Shown piece by piece: positions 10,213-18,421 of a DNA stretch of 64,000 bases. How positions within the stretch are numbered: position 1 is the first letter of the stretch; each line of letters begins with the position of its first letter. Under the pieces are notes generated by a model. The model saw only the letters and a program-made list of their open reading frames with translations. It was not told the origin of the DNA and ran no database searches. The DNA comes from Zoogloea sp041908905 (GTDB lineage Bacteria > Pseudomonadota > Gammaproteobacteria > Burkholderiales > Rhodocyclaceae), in the NCBI RefSeq assembly GCF_041908905.1, contig NZ_JAYREK010000010.1:44189-108188 (forward strand), written 5' to 3'. Position numbers and translations under genes: made by a program.

Positions 10213-12069
10213 ATGCCTGAATACCTCGCCCCGGGAGTTTACGTCGAAGAAACCAGCTTCCGCGCCAAGTCCATCGAGGGCGTGGCGACCTCCACCGCCG
10301 GCTTCGTCGGCCAGGCCCGCTTCGGCCCCACCCGGGGCCTGCCGGTGCTGATCACCGGCTTCGAAGAGTTCCAGCGCTTCTTCGGCGACGGCGACGACCT
10401 GCTGTTCGCGGGCGTCCCCACCACCAACCACCTCGCCCACGCGGTGCGCCTGTTCTTCGAGAACGGCGGCAAGCGGGTGTATGTGGCCCGCGCCTTCCGG
10501 CCCGCCGCCGCCGGCTCGGTGGATGACAGCCGCTCGGTGAGCCCGGCCGTGCCGGTGCTCGGCAGCGACCGCTTCCTGCGCGCCCGCTTCCCCGGCCGCG
10601 CCGGCAACGTGGTGGTGCAGGTGCAGGCGCTCCGCAGCGGCAACCTGCTCACCGGCGGCGCCGGCAGCCGCACCGTGATGGGCGTGCGGCTGGGTGACGT
10701 GGTCGAGGCCATCACCGCCGCCAGCGCCAAGAACCGCCTGGTGGCCAAGACCGGCGCCGACGCCATCGAAGGCGCCAACCTCTACAGCGTCAGCTTCGAC
10801 GCCGCCGGCCGGCCGCTGCTCACCAACGCCGCCGGCACCCTCGACCAGAACGCCGCCAGCCTCAACTTCGTCCAGAAGATCACCGTCGACCTCAGCATCG
10901 GCCCCAACCTCGACGGCTCCACCGGCGGGCGGGTCGAGGCCATCCAGCGCCTGTCCACCCACCCGGATTCCGACCAGTTCGTCGGCCGCATCCTGCGCCA
11001 CGAAGACCCGGACGCCGGCATCGAGCCGCCCGCCGACCGCAGCCAGCGGCTGTTCTTCGACGCCGGCGCCGCCGGGCTGCCCAGCCTGCCGGCCCAGCGC
11101 ACCAGCTTCGCCCGCGACCTGCTCACCGGCCTCGTCGCCGCCGCCCCGCTCACCCTTTCCGGCGGTAGCGACGGCATCCTCGCCGACAGCGCCACCTTCA
11201 CCGGCGGCGGGAGCGGGCACGACGCCACCGGCCTCGCCGCGCTGGCCGAGATCGAGGACATCGCCATCGTCGCCGGCCCCGGCTCCGCCGCCCTCGCCAC
11301 CTCCGACGACTGCCAGGCCGTGCGCGACGCACTGATCTCCCACTGCGAAACCCTGCGCTACCGCTTCGCGATCCTCGCGGGCCCCCGCGACGCCGATCAA
11401 TCGCTGATCCGCGAGGTGCGCGGCCAGCACGATTCCAAGTACGCCGCCCTGTACTACCCCTGGCTCGTCGCCGGCGCGCCCGGCGGCGCCCGCGAGACGG
11501 TGCTGTACTCCCCCGAGGGCGCGATGGCCGGCATCTACGCCCGCAGCGACATCGAGCGCGGCGTGCACAAGGCCCCGGCCAACGAGACCGTGCGCGGCAT
11601 CCTGCGCTTCTCGCGCAACGTCAACAAGGGCGAGCAGGACGTGCTCAACCCCGAAGGCATCAACTGCCTGCGCTTCTTCGAGGGCCGCGGCTACCGCGTG
11701 TGGGGCGCCCGCACCATCAGCTCCGATCCCGAATGGACCTACATCAACGTGCGCCGGCTGTTCATCTACCTGGAGCACTCCATCGACCGCGGGACCCAAT
11801 GGGCCGTCTTCGAGCCCAACAACGAAGAGCTGTGGCTGAAGATCCGGCTGACCATCGAGGGCTTCCTGTACGACGTGTGGCGCAGCGGCGCGCTGCTCGG
11901 CGCGCGGCCCGAGGACGCCTACTTCGTGCGCTGCGACCGCACCACCATGAGCCAGTCCGACCTCGACAACGGGCGCCTGATCTGCCTGATCGGCGTCGCC
12001 CCCACCAAGCCCGCCGAGTTCGTGATCTTCCGCATCGGCCAATGGACAGCCGACGCCTCCATCGTCTGA
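10213..12069 (+). CDS. Contractile tail sheath protein 1
   Basis: The 618-residue protein begins with the sheath signature YLAPGVYVEE and ends with the conserved sheath core: TYINVRRLFIYLEHSI, WAVFEPNNEELW and PAEFVIFRI. Phage_sheath family subunits polymerise around the tube and contract to drive injection. The good ribosome site GATGGAGG precedes the ATG. It pairs with the tube gene directly downstream. Its length is near that of phage/eCIS sheaths, without large insertions. Confidence 0.95.
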   Translation: MPEYLAPGVYVEETSFRAKSIEGVATSTAGFVGQARFGPTRGLPVLITGFEEFQRFFGDGDDLLFAGVPTTNHLAHAVRLFFENGGKRVYVARAFRPAAAGSVDDSRSVSPAVPVLGSDRFLRARFPGRAGNVVVQVQALRSGNLLTGGAGSRTVMGVRLGDVVEAITAASAKNRLVAKTGADAIEGANLYSVSFDAAGRPLLTNAAGTLDQNAASLNFVQKITVDLSIGPNLDGSTGGRVEAIQRLSTHPDSDQFVGRILRHEDPDAGIEPPADRSQRLFFDAGAAGLPSLPAQRTSFARDLLTGLVAAAPLTLSGGSDGILADSATFTGGGSGHDATGLAALAEIEDIAIVAGPGSAALATSDDCQAVRDALISHCETLRYRFAILAGPRDADQSLIREVRGQHDSKYAALYYPWLVAGAPGGARETVLYSPEGAMAGIYARSDIERGVHKAPANETVRGILRFSRNVNKGEQDVLNPEGINCLRFFEGRGYRVWGARTISSDPEWTYINVRRLFIYLEHSIDRGTQWAVFEPNNEELWLKIRLTIEGFLYDVWRSGALLGARPEDAYFVRCDRTTMSQSDLDNGRLICLIGVAPTKPAEFVIFRIGQWTADASIV

Positions 12070-12111
12070 GCGCCCCGCCGGCGATAACCGAATCCTCAAA
12101 GGAGACCCGCA

Positions 12112-12567
12112 ATGGCCACCCTGCGTGAAGACCCCTACGGCCCGTTCAACTTCAAGGTCACCATCAGCCCGGCCAGCGGCGGCGAGTTCCGCGGCGGGTT
12201 CTCGGATGTCTCGGGCCTCAACACCGAGATCACCCACGCCGACTACCGCGAAGGCACCGACCCCGCCAACCGGCCGCGCAAGGTGCCGCTGATGTACAAG
12301 GTGGGCGACGTGACCCTCAAGCGCGGCCTGATCGCCTCCCTCGACCTCTGGAACTGGGTCACCCAGGTGCGCCGCGGCAACATGGACGCCCGCGCCACCG
12401 TGGTCATCCAGCTCCTGAGCGAAGACCACGCCGCCACCGTCGCCTCGTGGAAGCTCATCAACGCCCGCCCCTCCAAATGGACCGGCCCGACCCTGGCCGC
12501 CAAGGGCGGCTCTGACGTGGCGATGGAAGAGCTGACCCTGGTCTGCGAGGACCTGGAGTTCGAGTGA
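12112..12567 (+). CDS. Inner tube protein 1 (gp19/Hcp-like)
   Basis: 151 residues with DPYGPFNFKVTI, GGFSDVSGLNTEITHADYRE, VTLKRGLIASLDLWNWV and AMEELTLVCEDLEFE, the pattern of the T4-like tail tube family (gp19, Pvc1/Pvc5). Subunits form hexameric rings stacked into the tube inside the sheath. A clear AAAGGAG ribosome site precedes the ATG. Confidence 0.93.
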   Translation: MATLREDPYGPFNFKVTISPASGGEFRGGFSDVSGLNTEITHADYREGTDPANRPRKVPLMYKVGDVTLKRGLIASLDLWNWVTQVRRGNMDARATVVIQLLSEDHAATVASWKLINARPSKWTGPTLAAKGGSDVAMEELTLVCEDLEFE

Positions 12568-12638
12568 GCCGCCGCGGAGCCCGCCATGCGCCCCTCACCC
12601 GCCGCCCGCCGCCACTCCGCTGACCCGAGGAGCCGGCC

Positions 12639-14735
12639 ATGAGCGTCGCCCTCCTGGGCAGCCTGTGGCGCCCTGGCCTGCCGCCCGGCGTCTACGAGGA
12701 AAAACCGGCCGTCGTCACCCGGCCGCGGGTGCGCCTCGATGTCGCGGCGCTGATCGGCCTCGCCGAGCGGGGCCCGGTGAACACCCCGGTCGCCATCGAC
12801 GACGCGCGGCAGTTCGAGGCCCTCTTCGGCCGCGCGCTGCCCGGGCTCAACCTGCCGCTGGCGGTGCGCCTGTTCTTCGCCAACGGCGGCCGCCGCTGCG
12901 TGGTGGTGCGCTGCGTGGACCACCGCAACGTGCGCACCGCCCGCCTGCTGCTGCCCGGCCTCAAGGCCGTGCGCGGCCGCTCCCGCCGCCAGGCCCGCAT
13001 CGCCGCCCGCAACCCGGGCAGCTGGGGCAACCGGCTCGAGGTGCGCTGCCGCATCGTCCAGCGCCCCCTCGCGCTGGGCTACGACGAAACCACCGGCCGC
13101 GTGCGGATCCCGCCCGATCGCCCCGCCATCGGCGCCACCCTGCGCCTGCTGGGCCGCCCGGCCAGCCCCGGCGCCGCGCCGCGCAGCCGCCTGTTCCGCG
13201 TCGCCGCCCCCGACGCCGCCAGCCCGGATCGCCAGCCGATACTCGTGCCGCAGCTCACCCACCCCTTCCTCGACCGGCAGCTGCTGCAGAGCGCCGTCGA
13301 GCTCACCCTGCGCCTCGACGTCTTCCTCGACGGCCGGCTGGTCGAAAGCTGGGACGACACCGCGCTGCACCCCGACCACCCGCGCTACCTGCCCCGCCTA
13401 CTCGGCCGGCGCAGCGCCGCCGAAGCCCTGCGCCCGCCTCGCCTCGACCTCCCCGACCCCGAAAACCCCGTCGCCGAGGCCGACCGCCTGTGGGGCGCCG
13501 CCGGCGAACCCTGGGGCTCCGAATACCTGCGCCCGAGCGCGCTCCTGCGCGACGCCTGGCTGATCCCCGGCAAGGCCCTGCTCGCCACGCCGGCCGGCCT
13601 GCTGCTGTCGGCGGCCGAAATGCCCGTCTCCCGCCGCGGCCGCGACGCCACCGCCAGCACCGAGCGGCGCCACTTCTTCGACCCCACCGAGATGGACGCC
13701 GACGACGTGGCCGAGGACGCCGACCACCGCTTCGTGGTATTCATGTCCCGCCCCGGCGCCCTGGCCGCCCTCGACGGCTGGGACCAGGCCTTCCCCTTCG
13801 AGCCGATCGCGCTGGTGAGCCTGCCCGACCTGCTCCACCCGACCCCACCTGCGGCTGTCATCGACGAGCCGCAGGCGCCGCCCGAGCAGCCCTGCTTCGG
13901 CACCGTCTGCGCCCTCGCCCCGGCCACGCGCACCGCCCACGCCCTCGACTACCCACGGCTAGGCTTCGACGCCGCCTCGCTGCAGGGCGCCCAGCGCCAG
14001 CTCGTCGATGCCTGCGAGGCCCGCGGCGGGCGCATCGCGCTGCTCGACCTGCCGCCCGGGCTGCGCGCCGGTGACATCGTCCAGTGGCGCCACGCCCTGG
14101 CCAGCAGCCGGGCCGCACTGTACACCCCCTGGCTGCGGGTGGACGCCGACGGCAGCGCGCGCACGGTGCCGCCCTCCGCCGCCGCCTGCGGCATCACCGC
14201 CCAGCTCGAAAACGAAGCCGGCGTGGGGGCCGCGCCGGCCAACCGCCCGGTGCGCGGCGCCTTCGCCCGGGCCGACGACGCCGGCCTGCCCGAGCCCGGC
14301 TTTCTGTTCGAGGAGCACATCGACGAGATCCGCCGCACCGAACGCGGCCTGATGCTGCTCGGCGCCCGCAGCACCGCCACCGACCGCGACTGGACCCACC
14401 TCTCCGTGCGCCGCCTGATCGACTGGCTCGAGGCCCAGCTCGCCGCCGACCTGGCCTGGGCGCCCTTCGAGCCCAACGACGCCCTGCTGTGGTCGGCGAT
14501 GGCCAGCACCGCCCGGCGGCGCCTGCGGGCGCTGTTCGACGCCGGCGCGCTGGCCGGCCGCACCGACGCCGACAGCTTCTTCGTGCGCTGCGACGCCAGC
14601 ACCCACACCCAGGCCGACCTGGACGCCGGCCGCGCCGTGCTGCAGGTGGGCGTCGCCCCGGCGGTACCGGCCGAGTTCATCGTCTTCCGCCTGCTCCGCC
14701 ACGGCGCCGACGAGCCCCGCATCGAGGTGATCTGA
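12639..14735 (+). CDS. Contractile tail sheath protein 2 (enlarged)
   Basis: 698 residues. The N-terminus has LPPGVYEEKPAVV and the C-terminus the sheath core WTHLSVRRLIDWLEAQL, WAPFEPNDALLW and PAEFIVFRLL. It is about 80 residues longer than sheath 1, with a divergent, Pro/Arg-rich middle. In PVC and Afp, secondary sheath proteins occupy the baseplate or cap end, so this one may form a specialised ring. Its TGA overlaps the next ATG. Confidence 0.92.
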   Translation: MSVALLGSLWRPGLPPGVYEEKPAVVTRPRVRLDVAALIGLAERGPVNTPVAIDDARQFEALFGRALPGLNLPLAVRLFFANGGRRCVVVRCVDHRNVRTARLLLPGLKAVRGRSRRQARIAARNPGSWGNRLEVRCRIVQRPLALGYDETTGRVRIPPDRPAIGATLRLLGRPASPGAAPRSRLFRVAAPDAASPDRQPILVPQLTHPFLDRQLLQSAVELTLRLDVFLDGRLVESWDDTALHPDHPRYLPRLLGRRSAAEALRPPRLDLPDPENPVAEADRLWGAAGEPWGSEYLRPSALLRDAWLIPGKALLATPAGLLLSAAEMPVSRRGRDATASTERRHFFDPTEMDADDVAEDADHRFVVFMSRPGALAALDGWDQAFPFEPIALVSLPDLLHPTPPAAVIDEPQAPPEQPCFGTVCALAPATRTAHALDYPRLGFDAASLQGAQRQLVDACEARGGRIALLDLPPGLRAGDIVQWRHALASSRAALYTPWLRVDADGSARTVPPSAAACGITAQLENEAGVGAAPANRPVRGAFARADDAGLPEPGFLFEEHIDEIRRTERGLMLLGARSTATDRDWTHLSVRRLIDWLEAQLAADLAWAPFEPNDALLWSAMASTARRRLRALFDAGALAGRTDADSFFVRCDASTHTQADLDAGRAVLQVGVAPAVPAEFIVFRLLRHGADEPRIEVI

Positions 14736-15217
14736 TGCCCGCCGACAGCCTGCTCACCAATTTCAACTTTGCGGTGCAGATCGAGCTGTCGGGCCTCGGC
14801 GGCGACGAGGGGCTGGCCCAGGGCGCCCGCCGCGCCGCCTTCTCCGAGGTGCAGGGGCTGGAGATCACCCTCGAGCCGGTGAGCTTCCGCGAGGGCGGCT
14901 ACAACCGCGGCGCCCGCCAGCTGGTCGGCAAGGCCACCCACCCGCCGCTGGTGCTCAAGCGCGGCCTGTCCCTCGACCCGGCCTTCTGGGCCTGGGTGCG
15001 GCGCTGCACCGACGGCACGTTTCCGCTGCCCTATGTGTCGGGCACGATCCGCATCTTCCAGGCCAACGGCAGCGGCTCGCAACCCGGCGTGTGGCGCTTC
15101 GAGAACGGCATCGTCAACCGGGTCAAGGCGGCCGACCTCCACGCCGCCGGCGGCCGCGAGGTGGCCCTCGAAGAGCTGCACATCGTCCACGAAGGCCTGA
15201 GCCGGGAGACGCCATGA
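14735..15217 (+). CDS. Inner tube protein 2 (Pvc5-like)
   Basis: 160 residues: LLTNFNFAVQIEL, AFSEVQGLEITLEPVSFREG, LVLKRGLSLDPAFWAWV and ALEELHIVHEGL, again the gp19-like tube pattern but clearly diverged from tube 1. In related particles the second tube type forms the adaptor ring between tube and spike. It starts in a TGATG overlap with sheath 2 and ends in an ATGA overlap with the next gene. Confidence 0.9.
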   Translation: MPADSLLTNFNFAVQIELSGLGGDEGLAQGARRAAFSEVQGLEITLEPVSFREGGYNRGARQLVGKATHPPLVLKRGLSLDPAFWAWVRRCTDGTFPLPYVSGTIRIFQANGSGSQPGVWRFENGIVNRVKAADLHAAGGREVALEELHIVHEGLSRETP

Positions 15218-16452
15218 CGACCAGCCAGTTCCGCCGGGCCAAGCTGGTGCCCTTCGACGCGGGCGGACGCGACCCGCAGGAAGCCCGCGCGATCCCCCTC
15301 GACTTCAACCCCGAGACCCTCACCCTCAAGGTCTCCGGCGGCGAACAGCGCGACCGCGGCCGCCGCGGCCGCCAGCAGGTACAAAACGTCGGCGCTTCCA
15401 AGGCCACCCTGTCCTTCGAGTGCATCTTCGACTCCACCCGCCCCCGCGACGGCAGCGATGCGGACACCGGCAGCGGCGGCGAGGAGATGCTCGACGTACG
15501 TACCCGCACCAAGCCCATCGCCGACCTGCTGCAGGTGTACGGCAGCGGCCGCGAGCAGGCCCCGCGGCGGGTGCAGTTCCGCTGGGGCACGCTGATCTTC
15601 AACGGCGTCATCAGCCAGCACCAGGAGGTGTTCGACTACTTCAGCCCGAGCGGCGTGCCGCTACGCTCCAAGGTCAGCCTGACCCTCACCGAGCAGGAGT
15701 TCCGCTACGAGGTGAGCGCCACCGACGCCGCCCGGCGCCGCCAGGCCGTCGAGCAGGCCACCACCGGCGCCAGCGCCCGCAACCAGGCCGCGGCGGCAGG
15801 CGCCTCCAGCATCATGGGGAGCGGCGGCAATTTCGACCTGAGCGCCGGCTTCGAGCTGTCGGCGGGCCTCAATCTCGACATCGATATGGACGTCAGCCTG
15901 TCGGCGCAGCTGGGGCTCTCCGCCAGCCTCGGGCTGTCCGCCGACATCGGCGTATCGGTGGGGGCCGGGATCGAGCTCGACGCCTCGGCCGCCGTCGACC
16001 TGTTCGGCCCGGCCGCGCTGGGCACGGGGGCCGACCTCGGGCGCAGCGGCGTCACCCTGCCGCAGCCCTCGCCGGGCCTCGCCACCGCCGGCATGCCGCC
16101 CAACCCGTGGGCACCGGACGGGCCCGCTCCCGGCAGCCGCGCCGCGGGCCTGGCCGCCGTGGTGAGCAGCCAGCGGGCCGGCGGCGCGGCCTCGGCCAAC
16201 ACCGCCGCCCTCTCCGCCGGCGCGGCCCGCCCGCCCCTGCCGGTGCGCGGCAGCCCGCCGCTGGCCCCCCTGCGCACGCCCGCCGTCGGCGCCCCGCTGT
16301 TCGCCCCCCGCAGCACCCCGATACCCGCCGCGGCCGGAGAGCGCCGGCCCACCTGGGAAACCCTGCCGGCGGCCACCACCCCCGCCGCGCCCCGCGCCAC
16401 CGCCATCGCCGCCCCGTGCGCCTGCGGCTGCCGGCGTTGCACCGGAGGCTGA
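15214..16452 (+). CDS. Afp7/Pvc7-like CIS tube-hub protein with repeat-rich, Cys-rich C-terminus
   Basis: 412 residues. The first about 185 match the CIS_tube N-terminal domain (PLDFNPETLTLKVSGGEQ, LSFECIFDSTRP, VQFRWGTLIFNGVISQ, LTLTEQEFRYEV), which in Afp7/Pvc7 joins the tube to the baseplate hub and is usually followed by LysM. No LysM is seen here. Residues 207-258 instead carry an alternating LSA-containing repeat (for example LSAGFELSAGLNL), then a Pro/Ala-rich linker, and the protein ends with Cys at 402, 404, 406 and 409 (PCACGCRRC). The tail may be a flexible or metal-binding adaptor. Confidence 0.8.
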   Translation: MTTSQFRRAKLVPFDAGGRDPQEARAIPLDFNPETLTLKVSGGEQRDRGRRGRQQVQNVGASKATLSFECIFDSTRPRDGSDADTGSGGEEMLDVRTRTKPIADLLQVYGSGREQAPRRVQFRWGTLIFNGVISQHQEVFDYFSPSGVPLRSKVSLTLTEQEFRYEVSATDAARRRQAVEQATTGASARNQAAAAGASSIMGSGGNFDLSAGFELSAGLNLDIDMDVSLSAQLGLSASLGLSADIGVSVGAGIELDASAAVDLFGPAALGTGADLGRSGVTLPQPSPGLATAGMPPNPWAPDGPAPGSRAAGLAAVVSSQRAGGAASANTAALSAGAARPPLPVRGSPPLAPLRTPAVGAPLFAPRSTPIPAAAGERRPTWETLPAATTPAAPRATAIAAPCACGCRRCTGG

Positions 16453-16455
16453 GCC

Positions 16456-16650
16456 ATGGCCGTCACCATCGGTGAAGTCGTCACCACCATCGACACCCTG
16501 CCCGACGGAGGCGGGCGCGAAGAATCCGGCGCCGGCGCCCCCGCCGAGGCCGCCTTCGAAGTCCGCCTCGAAGACCTCCGCCCGCTCGTCCGCGCGCTGG
16601 TCGCCGAGGAGCTCGAACGCCAGCTGCGCCAGCGGAGCGACTGTCCATGA
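16456..16650 (+). CDS. Small eCIS protein (64 aa), DUF5908-like
   Basis: The ATG lies 3 bp after the preceding stop and the TGA overlaps the next ATG, so it is embedded in the operon. The N-terminal strand MAVTIGEVVTTI and C-terminal acidic/basic helix (LRPLVRALVAEELERQLRQ) resemble the small DUF5908-type proteins found at the same place in other eCIS operons. That family link is by style only. It may be a baseplate or assembly accessory. Confidence 0.6.
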   Translation: MAVTIGEVVTTIDTLPDGGGREESGAGAPAEAAFEVRLEDLRPLVRALVAEELERQLRQRSDCP

Positions 16651-17726
16651 CCACGCCTCCCCTCAACGCCTCCGGGCGCCCGCAGATCCGGGTGGACGGC
16701 ACCCGCGCCAACCGCCTCGAAGCCGACCTGATCCGCCTCGAAGCCCACGCCGACACCGCCGGCGTGGCCTCCCTCGAAGCCGTGTTCCTCAACTGGGGCA
16801 GCCGCGAGCGGGGCCAGCCGGTGGATTACGTGCATTTCCACCAGTCCGCCATCGACTTCGGCAAGCGCCTCGCCATCGCCTTCGAGGTCAGCGGGCAGGT
16901 GCAAACGGTGTTCGACGGGCTCATCACCGGCATCGGCGCGGCCTACCCCGAGCTGCGCCCGCCCGAGCTCACCCTGCTCGCCGAGGACGCCCTCGCCGGC
17001 CTGCGCTACCGCCGCCGCACCCGCCTGAGCGAAAACATGAGTGACGGCGACATCGCCTCGGCAATCCTCGGCGACGCCGGGCTGCGCGCCGACGTGGGCC
17101 CCAGCGGCGCCAGCCACGTCGAGCTGTGGCAGGTGAACGAGGACGAACTCGGCGCCCTGCGCGCCCGCTCCGGCGACGCGCTGATCGAACTGCGCGACGG
17201 CAGCGTGCACGTCACCGAGCCGGCCCACATCACCACCCCACCGCTGCGCCTCACCCGCGAGAACAACCTGATCCGCTTCACCGTGCTGGCCGACCTGGCC
17301 CACCAGCGCGGGGAGGTGCGCGTACATGGCTACGACGTGGCCGCCAAGGAGGCCATCCACGAACTCGCCGGCGCCGACGCGGTGCGCCCCGAAGCCAGCC
17401 GCGGCCGGCTCGGCCCCGAGGTGGTGACCCGCGTGTTCGCCAACGCCGCCGAAGACCTGCACCTCGAAGCCCCCGCCACCGGGGCCGAAGCGCGCAGCCT
17501 CGCCGAGGCCGCCATGCGTCGGCGGGCGCGGCGCTTCGTGCGCGGCACCGGCGTCACCCTGGGCACGCCCGAGCTCCACGTGGGCGCCCGCATCGAGCTC
17601 GTCGACCTCGGCCCGTGGTTTGCCGGCATCTACCTCGTCACCGCGGTCACCCACCGCTTCGACCAGGTGGAGGGCTACCGCACCGAGTTCGAGGCCCAGC
17701 GCCCCGACCTGGGAGAAGCCTCATGA
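16647..17726 (+). CDS. Baseplate hub protein, gpD/gp27-like (Pvc8/VgrG N-terminal type)
   Basis: 359 residues with VYH-like features of phage late control D proteins: DYVHFHQSAIDFGKRLAIAF, TVFDGLITGIGAAYPE, LSENMSDGDIASAILGDAGL, ELRDGSVHVT and the C-terminal VGARIELVDLGPWFAGIYLV. The family forms the trimeric hub on which the spike sits. Here hub and spike are split into two genes, this one and the gpV gene downstream (ATGA overlap). Confidence 0.87.
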   Translation: MTTPPLNASGRPQIRVDGTRANRLEADLIRLEAHADTAGVASLEAVFLNWGSRERGQPVDYVHFHQSAIDFGKRLAIAFEVSGQVQTVFDGLITGIGAAYPELRPPELTLLAEDALAGLRYRRRTRLSENMSDGDIASAILGDAGLRADVGPSGASHVELWQVNEDELGALRARSGDALIELRDGSVHVTEPAHITTPPLRLTRENNLIRFTVLADLAHQRGEVRVHGYDVAAKEAIHELAGADAVRPEASRGRLGPEVVTRVFANAAEDLHLEAPATGAEARSLAEAAMRRRARRFVRGTGVTLGTPELHVGARIELVDLGPWFAGIYLVTAVTHRFDQVEGYRTEFEAQRPDLGEAS

Positions 17727-18421
17727 TCCCCGGCCTCACCCCCCCGGGCGGCAACGAGCGCCCGCGCCTCTACGGCGTCTATCCGGCACTGGTCACCAGC
17801 GTGCAGGACCCGGACAACCAGGGCCGCGTGCAGATCAAGCTGCCCTTCGTCGAGGAGAACGACGGTGCCACCGCGCTGGCCTGGGCCCGCCTCGCCACCC
17901 TGATGGCCGGCGGCGACCGGGGCAGTTGGTTCATCCCCGAGGTGGATGATGAGGTGCTGGTCGCCTTCACCGCCGGCGACCCGCGCCGGCCGGTGGTGAT
18001 CGGCGCCCTCTGGAACGGCGTCGACGCCCCGCCCGAGCGCATGGACAGCGCCAACAACCTGCGCTCGCTCACCTCCCGCAGCGGCCACAAGCTGACCTTC
18101 GACGACACCGCCGGCGCCGAGAAGCTGGAGCTGCGCACCCAGGGCGGCCACACCTTCACCCTCGACGACGCGGCCGGCGGCACCGTCACACTCACCCACT
18201 CCAACGGCGCCACGGTCAAGATCGACGCCGCCGGCAACATCGAGATCACCGCCAACGTGAAGGTCAAGGTCACCGCCCCGGCCGGCCTCGACGTCACCGC
18301 GGCGATGGTCACCGTGGATGCCGCCATGTCCACCTTTTCGGGCGTCGTGAAGGCCGACACCGTCATCACCAACAGCGTGGTGTCGTCCAGCTACACGCCC
18401 GGCGCGGGGAACGTATGGTAG
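17723..18421 (+). CDS. Spike protein, phage baseplate assembly protein V (gpV/gp5 C-terminal-like)
   Basis: 232 residues. The OB-fold segment has YPALVTSVQDPDNQGRVQIK, WARLATLMAGGDRGSWFIPE and EVLVAFTAGDPRRPVVIGAL, the hallmark of gpV/VgrG spike proteins. The C-terminal half is a run of short strand repeats (KLELRTQGGHTFTLDD, ATVKIDAAGNIEIT) expected to form the triple beta-helix needle. No toxin extension is present, so cargo is probably carried separately. Confidence 0.92.
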   Translation: MIPGLTPPGGNERPRLYGVYPALVTSVQDPDNQGRVQIKLPFVEENDGATALAWARLATLMAGGDRGSWFIPEVDDEVLVAFTAGDPRRPVVIGALWNGVDAPPERMDSANNLRSLTSRSGHKLTFDDTAGAEKLELRTQGGHTFTLDDAAGGTVTLTHSNGATVKIDAAGNIEITANVKVKVTAPAGLDVTAAMVTVDAAMSTFSGVVKADTVITNSVVSSSYTPGAGNVW

